A stretch of DNA of 64,000 bases from NCBI GenBank assembly GCA_026545765.1, contig CM048844.1, positions 19,538,237-19,602,236 of the forward strand, read 5' to 3'. This stretch comes from Plantago major (taxonomy: Eukaryota > Streptophyta > Magnoliopsida > Lamiales > Plantaginaceae). Positions 58,891 through 64,000 of this stretch are shown piece by piece. Position 1 is the first letter of the stretch; the number at the start of each line of letters is the position of its first letter. The notes below the pieces were generated by a model. It was not told the origin of the DNA, did no database searches, and saw only the letters and a list, made by a program, of their open reading frames with translations. Made by a program: the position numbers and the translations under genes.

Positions 58891-61800
58891 GATGCCAAAT
58901 TGCCAATAAGCTGTTGCAATTCCCCGCGCTAGATTTCTAATCGATGGCACTCAAATAGAATCAAATATGGACAAGGTGAGTTTGCTGAATGGTTAATCTA
59001 TTTCATACATTTTTTATAACTAAGCATCTGCGTCTGCGTATTTTCGTTTTTCGAATCAGGCTTCTTTTTTCCCAATAAGCGAGCAAGAAGGAATACATAT
59101 GGCAAGCCTCGTTTATGTATTTGACAGTCACATACGACTTATTTGCTTCATCATCTTTTTCCCCCTTCAGGTACTCGATGTAGTTTAGTTGAATTCTACA
59201 GAAGTGCATGATTTGGATGAGAAATCATGAAAGTGTAAGAAATGGGGATAACGCCAATATGGTGTTCGATGAAATGCCCAAGTGATTTTTTCTTTTTTGT
59301 CCTTCTTCTCTATGGTTGTAAGTGACCAGTGTGGAGTTTGGTCTTGCTGTTTCTCCATTTATCTGGTATAGTAGACAATGCTATAATAGGAGTATTTTCT
59401 AGGAGCATCTTAATGTTCTTTTAGCAGCAAAGCTGCCTTTTCATTTTTGGGGGAAATTGATATACACGACTCTCTGAGATGATATAATGAAGCCCTTCTT
59501 AATATGGTTATCATTTTTTATAGTTGTAGATATTTTCCTCATTTTTGCCTTGTTCTCTTTGTCAGGTTGATTGGGTTGTATCTCCCATGCTCACTTCCTT
59601 GTTGGCATGTCTTTGGTGTACATATATCATGTCCATTTAGAAGTATCTGGTATGTTTTCTCCGGTGCAATGTGTACGTTTGTAACTTAAATATAAAGAAT
59701 GTTCTGAATAATAAAAGATTAAATGTTTATTTTGTCCATGTTTTCACCTTCTGGTATTATAGACAAGTTTTGTATATTTAGCTAAACCTTTTGTGGTGAA
59801 CAAGTAAAGTACCTTGTGAATGACTGGATAGCAAATCCATGTGAAAGAGGAAAGAGTGTACATTAGCTCAGCCCATATAATAATAGGAGTGGTTATATGC
59901 CGTATAGTTGTTGTAGTTACCTCTTGGTACCATCATGATGTTAATTTTGGACACTGCCTTACCATAGATAACAATCACATTGCGAAGATGGTTGGTGGTA
60001 ATTATGTCATTTGGGTTAACCGATAATAGTAATGGTTGTTAAGTTATAGTGGATAAAGTAAAGTAGTTCTGAATTGTTGTTAAGAGTTAAGACCCAGAAG
60101 AGAGTTTAGCAAATATGATACCTAAGTTTTTGTATTATAATTACCAATTAGAAATATATATGTGATTTAAATGGCTAGAGTTCAAGTTCACCAAAGTTGT
60201 TTTGAGAATTCTAACTCTCAAAACTTGCAGCATGGGCATGATGCGAGTAAAAATAGCTTTTCTTTGCCTATTGCATTGAATAATTGATACTACTTCCCCT
60301 ATTCATCCAACTAAGTACTAATTCACTTAAAGAAACTGGCATAGTACCAATGGGACTTCTCACGAGGTTCTAAGAGAATTCTTCATGAAAATGCAAGTGT
60401 TTTTGGATCATTTGCTTGCTTTGTTAGCTACAGAACCAACAATGTGGAGTTTGAATTATTATCAGATCTAAATGATAAGCCAATAAAGAAGAATTTTGGT
60501 GTTCCCATGGATTTAATTCTGCATGATCGGTTGGAATGGATATTTGCTTACCTCCTTATTGCTAGCATTTTTTAGGACAGGTTGTGCCAGCAAAAGATGA
60601 AATGAAATTGTTTCCTCAAAAATCATGGAAGTATAACTAATCAGAATTTTACTGGATGGATTGGCAATTAACCTTCCGCGAGGTGCAGTTTCACCTGATT
60701 CAATAAGACTCGCTCAGGTAGATTACATGCCTTTGCCCTTGAAGGTACTGAATTGGATTGACTATCTTTTTCGTTTTGCTGTGTTTGCCTGTTTATCATG
60801 TTATTAATCAAAAAGAGTTTATCATGTTATTAAATAAAAAGAGGGCCTCTGGAAAGTTTGCACGCCTCCTCTTTTAGCCTACACATATCTTCATGTAGTT
60901 TCTTTTTATTTTATTGCAACAGCTTAGTGTCAACAGCTAGGTGAACTAAAATTAGAAAATGATACTTACCACCACAGTCCTCAGCTTTCTCTTCTCATTG
61001 ATAGAATCTTGGAGACACTGATCTGCTGCCATAAGCTCTCCTACATGGCTACATCAGCTATGAATATATCAATCATGTTTAATGGCTTCACATTTAACAA
61101 CTAAGGACACGAGTCCATTTATTTTCTGGCTTTCACTATATGAGTTGCTACTACCAAGCTTGCTTGGACTTTTTTTGCCCTACCCCAGTCTTTGGTCAAG
61201 GTTGATGGTGCAAAGGTAAAGTGTACTGGAATGGATTATTGGTCATTTCCCGTTGCCTTTTGTACATTTAATTGTTTATTTAGTGAACTGTCCATTTCAG
61301 TGTTGAAGGTTCCATTTACCAACTTTACACTCAGAATAAATTTTGTCTTACCTCAATGTCACACATGTTTTTATAAACTTGTTTTCTTTCTGTATACTTA
61401 GAATCTTACAATTTATATTTGGAAAAGAAGATTAACACTCTACAATAGATGTGTTGTAAAATTGCATGGTGCAAGGTCAGGCTTTCACGAATTTTATATA
61501 TCACAAAACAGGTTTCTCCATCTATTTTCTTTTATTTAACCAAAAAAAAAAAAAACTTTAAAGTGTAGAGGCTATTTGCGTTTACCAAGAGAGAACACAT
61601 ATTCCCTCAATAAGTTATTTTTTTACGCTTTCCTCTTATTCTGGTTACGAACTTGTTATAACTCTATGTATATACATAAGCATTGCTTTCATTGTTATTT
61701 TATGCAAAAGAATAGTATGCATGATATTAAATTCGACAATTGCACTATGTCTGTATCACTCATTCATAAAATTGATGAAGAATACTGGAGGATTTAATTG

Positions 61801-62138
61801 GATTAGTAAAGTGTTGTGCATCCGTGGCTTTTATCCTCCTGATTTTGGCTATCGACTTAACATAATTATTTATATTAATTTAGTTGTTTAATAATTGACT
61901 TTGATATGAAGAATACTTAGTTGATTACCAGGACTACTTCATATTCTTTTTTCACCAAGGGATTGGGCAGTAGGAGAAGATGTTTTCGGATCAATATGTA
62001 TCTAACCATGTTTCTCTGAACTTTTTTGTCGTCGCTTTGGTAGATGTAGGCATATTGCAAACCATGCTCGTTGTCCCTTATGTGGCCTATGTTTTGGTCC
62101 TCTGATTTAGACATATATTCATCTTGCATTTCTCCATG
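58891..62138. other. Mostly unassigned sequence with possible exon relics
   Basis: No complete gene. Two short stretches look exon-like: a PPR-type fragment (59202-59285) and 60637-60717, which reads ILLDGLAINLPRGAVSPDSIRLAQ and ends CAG before GTAGAT. The second was not assigned to a family. Confidence 0.4.
59202..59285 (+). pseudogene. PPR-like fragment
   Basis: After a TTCTACAG acceptor-like word the frame reads KCMIWMRNHESVRNGDNANMVFDEMPK and then stops. NGD-ANMVFDEMPK fits the helix pattern of a plant pentatricopeptide repeat (GD...A..VFDEMP). It is only 27 residues long, so this is a relic or a chance match. Confidence 0.35.
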
Positions 62139-62361
62139 AACTTACATGGTTGTTGGTATGTAATGTATATTGTATAGAACATGTCTTCTAGAGCGGGAAT
62201 TTTCTTACAGGAAAGGATATTGCCTTGTATTTGGATAAAAGAACTTATATGGTTGTTGGTATGTAATGTATATTGTATAGAACAGGTCTCCTAGAGCGGG
62301 AATTTTCTTACATGAAGGGATATTGCCTTGTATTTGGATAAAATAACTTATATGGTTGTTG
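62139..62361 (+). repeat. 103-bp tandem repeat, 2.2 copies
   Basis: Units begin AACTTA(C/T)ATGGTTGTTGG at 62139, 62242 and 62345 and are about 95% identical. The third unit is cut after 17 bases by sequence starting TGTCACGCCCC. Confidence 0.95.
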
Positions 62362-62739
62362 TCACGCCCCAAAACCAAATCACTCTGGCGCGACCGGCCG
62401 TCTATCGTGAGATGGGTTCACGCTAAGACGAAGCCTTACAATCCTTAAATACATAAAATAATCTCAGAGTGGTACAACAGAGCGTCTAAAATCCCATAAA
62501 CAGTAATTACAATAATAATTACAAGTCTTCAGTACATAACAACCACCTCTACGGTACAAATCATCATATTCAATACAAACTCAGAGTACGCTACAACTAC
62601 TGAAAGTCTAAATAAGATCCACCATCCGTCTACCGGGTTCCACTCTACTGTACCATCCAGTGTCACTTCACTTACTAAATATCTGAAGGGGGTAAGGGTG
62701 AGCCTCAATGACACTTTTACCGGATCAAGCAGAGTATTT

Positions 62740-62822
<83 letters not shown>

Positions 62823-64000
62823 AAAATAATCTGCATGGAACACTTTATCAAAACAATGTCAATTCATATTTAGCTCAATCAGATAATACACTACGCCACA
62901 GGCAGTGGTGGCATGAGTCATTTTTACATAACAATAACAATGCCCTACCAAAGGGATAACATAACAATGGGAGATCTCCAAAAGCACGACATTACCTCGA
63001 AAGGGCCCAAACAATTCATAGGCATATCGATGAACATAAAACATATTTTCAATCCATGCTTTTGAACAAAACAATTTTCACAATTCACAATCACGATAAA
63101 ACATTTTCCGTCTAGTCTTTACTACGGTTTTAAAGGTCGAAATCGAGGAATTATGGTAACAAGGACAAAACGGTAATTTCTGGAGCTAGAAAAAATAGGG
63201 TAAAAATTTTGGGACGTCAATATAGTAATTCTACATGTCCAGGGGTAAACCAACTGGGCTAGGCTTTCGATTGTTTAGCAGATAATAGTATATATCGTGG
63301 TAAGGGCAGATTCGGTAGATAACACAAGGTCCAGGGGCATAACAGGTATTACGGGTTGCTGGATCAAAACTAGAATATACTGAAGTTCGTCAAATTGCAG
63401 AAAGGTCCCTGGCACCTTCAAATTCTCAAAAGGGAGGGTTTTAACTTTTCAAAAACTTCAATTCGGTCCCTGTAACAATCCGAACTTTCCAAACTCGATC
63501 CAATCGGCTCCAAATCCAAGCTAGGGTTCCAAAATCTGAATACCCATCATCTCCTCCGTCTAAGTCGACCAAGAACAGCCCCAAAACAACACAAGCAGTC
63601 CAAATCGAATTGTGGATTCGATCTCCATGTTTCCCTATCCAGTTTCACGATTTCAAGCCTCCATATTTTCCGGTTTCATGCTCCTTCGTCTGTTCTTCTT
63701 CGATCTGGATTTTCAGTTACTTATGTTCGGCTTCTAATCGATGTGGCTGGGTGAGGGAGAGGCGTGAAGGCAGTAGTGGAGGTTGGGCAAACGGTGGTGG
63801 TCGAAGGTGAGGGGGAAATCTGGCACCGACGATAGAAGAAGAAAGAAAAGCGGACGTTTGGGGCTTGATCGGGATGGGGAAGCTGTGGGAGGCGAATGGG
63901 TGAAGACGAAGAGGCAGAGGGATAGAGACGGGAAAGAAAGCATGGTGAAGATGATGATGGCGGCAGAGGAAAATAACAAGAAGGGAACCTAAATAACTTT
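62360..64000. other. Probable left part of a further transposable element
   Basis: The sequence from TGTCACGCCCCAAAACC onward interrupts the 103-bp repeat array and begins with a TG typical of LTRs. The long region behind it has no recognisable protein. 63500-64000 is GC-richer with several overlapping short frames but no family match. The right boundary lies outside the window. Confidence 0.35.
62743..62820. repeat. Compound microsatellite (AC)15(AT)24
   Basis: About 30 bases of AC repeat run directly into about 48 bases of AT repeat. Confidence 0.95.

Noticed and set aside
63610-63992. Overlapping frames of 66-81 codons at the right edge
   Set aside because: Mutually overlapping on both strands, no recognisable domain; likely within an unfinished transposable element.

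Overview
The window reads as nuclear DNA of a eudicot plant. It has GT-AG introns, long AT-rich intergenic stretches, Copia-type LTR elements with initiator-methionine primer sites, CACTA, L1, TRIM, Tourist and Stowaway elements, and two recognisable plant protein families. The species cannot be named from the sequence. An asterid is plausible but is only a guess. All assignments come from reading the sequence, with no database search.

Layout. 1-20 kb is repeat-rich: part of an inverted-repeat element (about 90-670), a broken Copia element (2955-6821), a short CACTA element with a 0.5-kb GGT/GGA core (9199-10292, TSD TAC), a decayed L1 LINE (about 10851-15342), a TRIM (15900-16490, TSD GATCA) and two Tourist-like MITEs. 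20.3-24.9 kb holds an apparently intact six-exon gene on the plus strand for a CHUP1/IPGA1-type coiled-coil, proline-rich protein (596 aa predicted). 27.3-31.5 kb is an old, strongly decayed Copia element (TSD AAATA).

31.8-40.2 kb is the second genic island. A Lin0512-family gene (plus strand, apparently a pseudogene) converges on a TRICHOME BIREFRINGENCE-LIKE (TBL) gene (minus strand). A block of about 4 kb containing the end of the first and all of the second is tandemly duplicated, giving two five-exon TBL genes (360 and 359 aa) and two damaged Lin0512 copies. Two MITE-type insertions and a partial exon duplication are present in one block and absent from the other, so their order can be worked out.

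40.9-64 kb is again repeat-rich: a Stowaway MITE split by a 1.74-kb solo LTR (TSD CTACC), a 7.47-kb CACTA element (45915-53384, TSD CCT) with degraded TNP2-like and TNP1-like genes and intronic minisatellites, a displaced copy of the CHUP1-like 3' UTR (54.7 kb), a young but broken Copia element (55216-58885, TSD CTAAC, LTRs differing at one site in 140) and mostly unassigned sequence with a possible PPR remnant. No RNA gene or CRISPR array is supported. I found no clearly new biological system. The most interesting signals are the exon-scale duplication in one TBL gene, the nested insertions with clean empty sites, and the shared subterminal code of the two CACTA elements.
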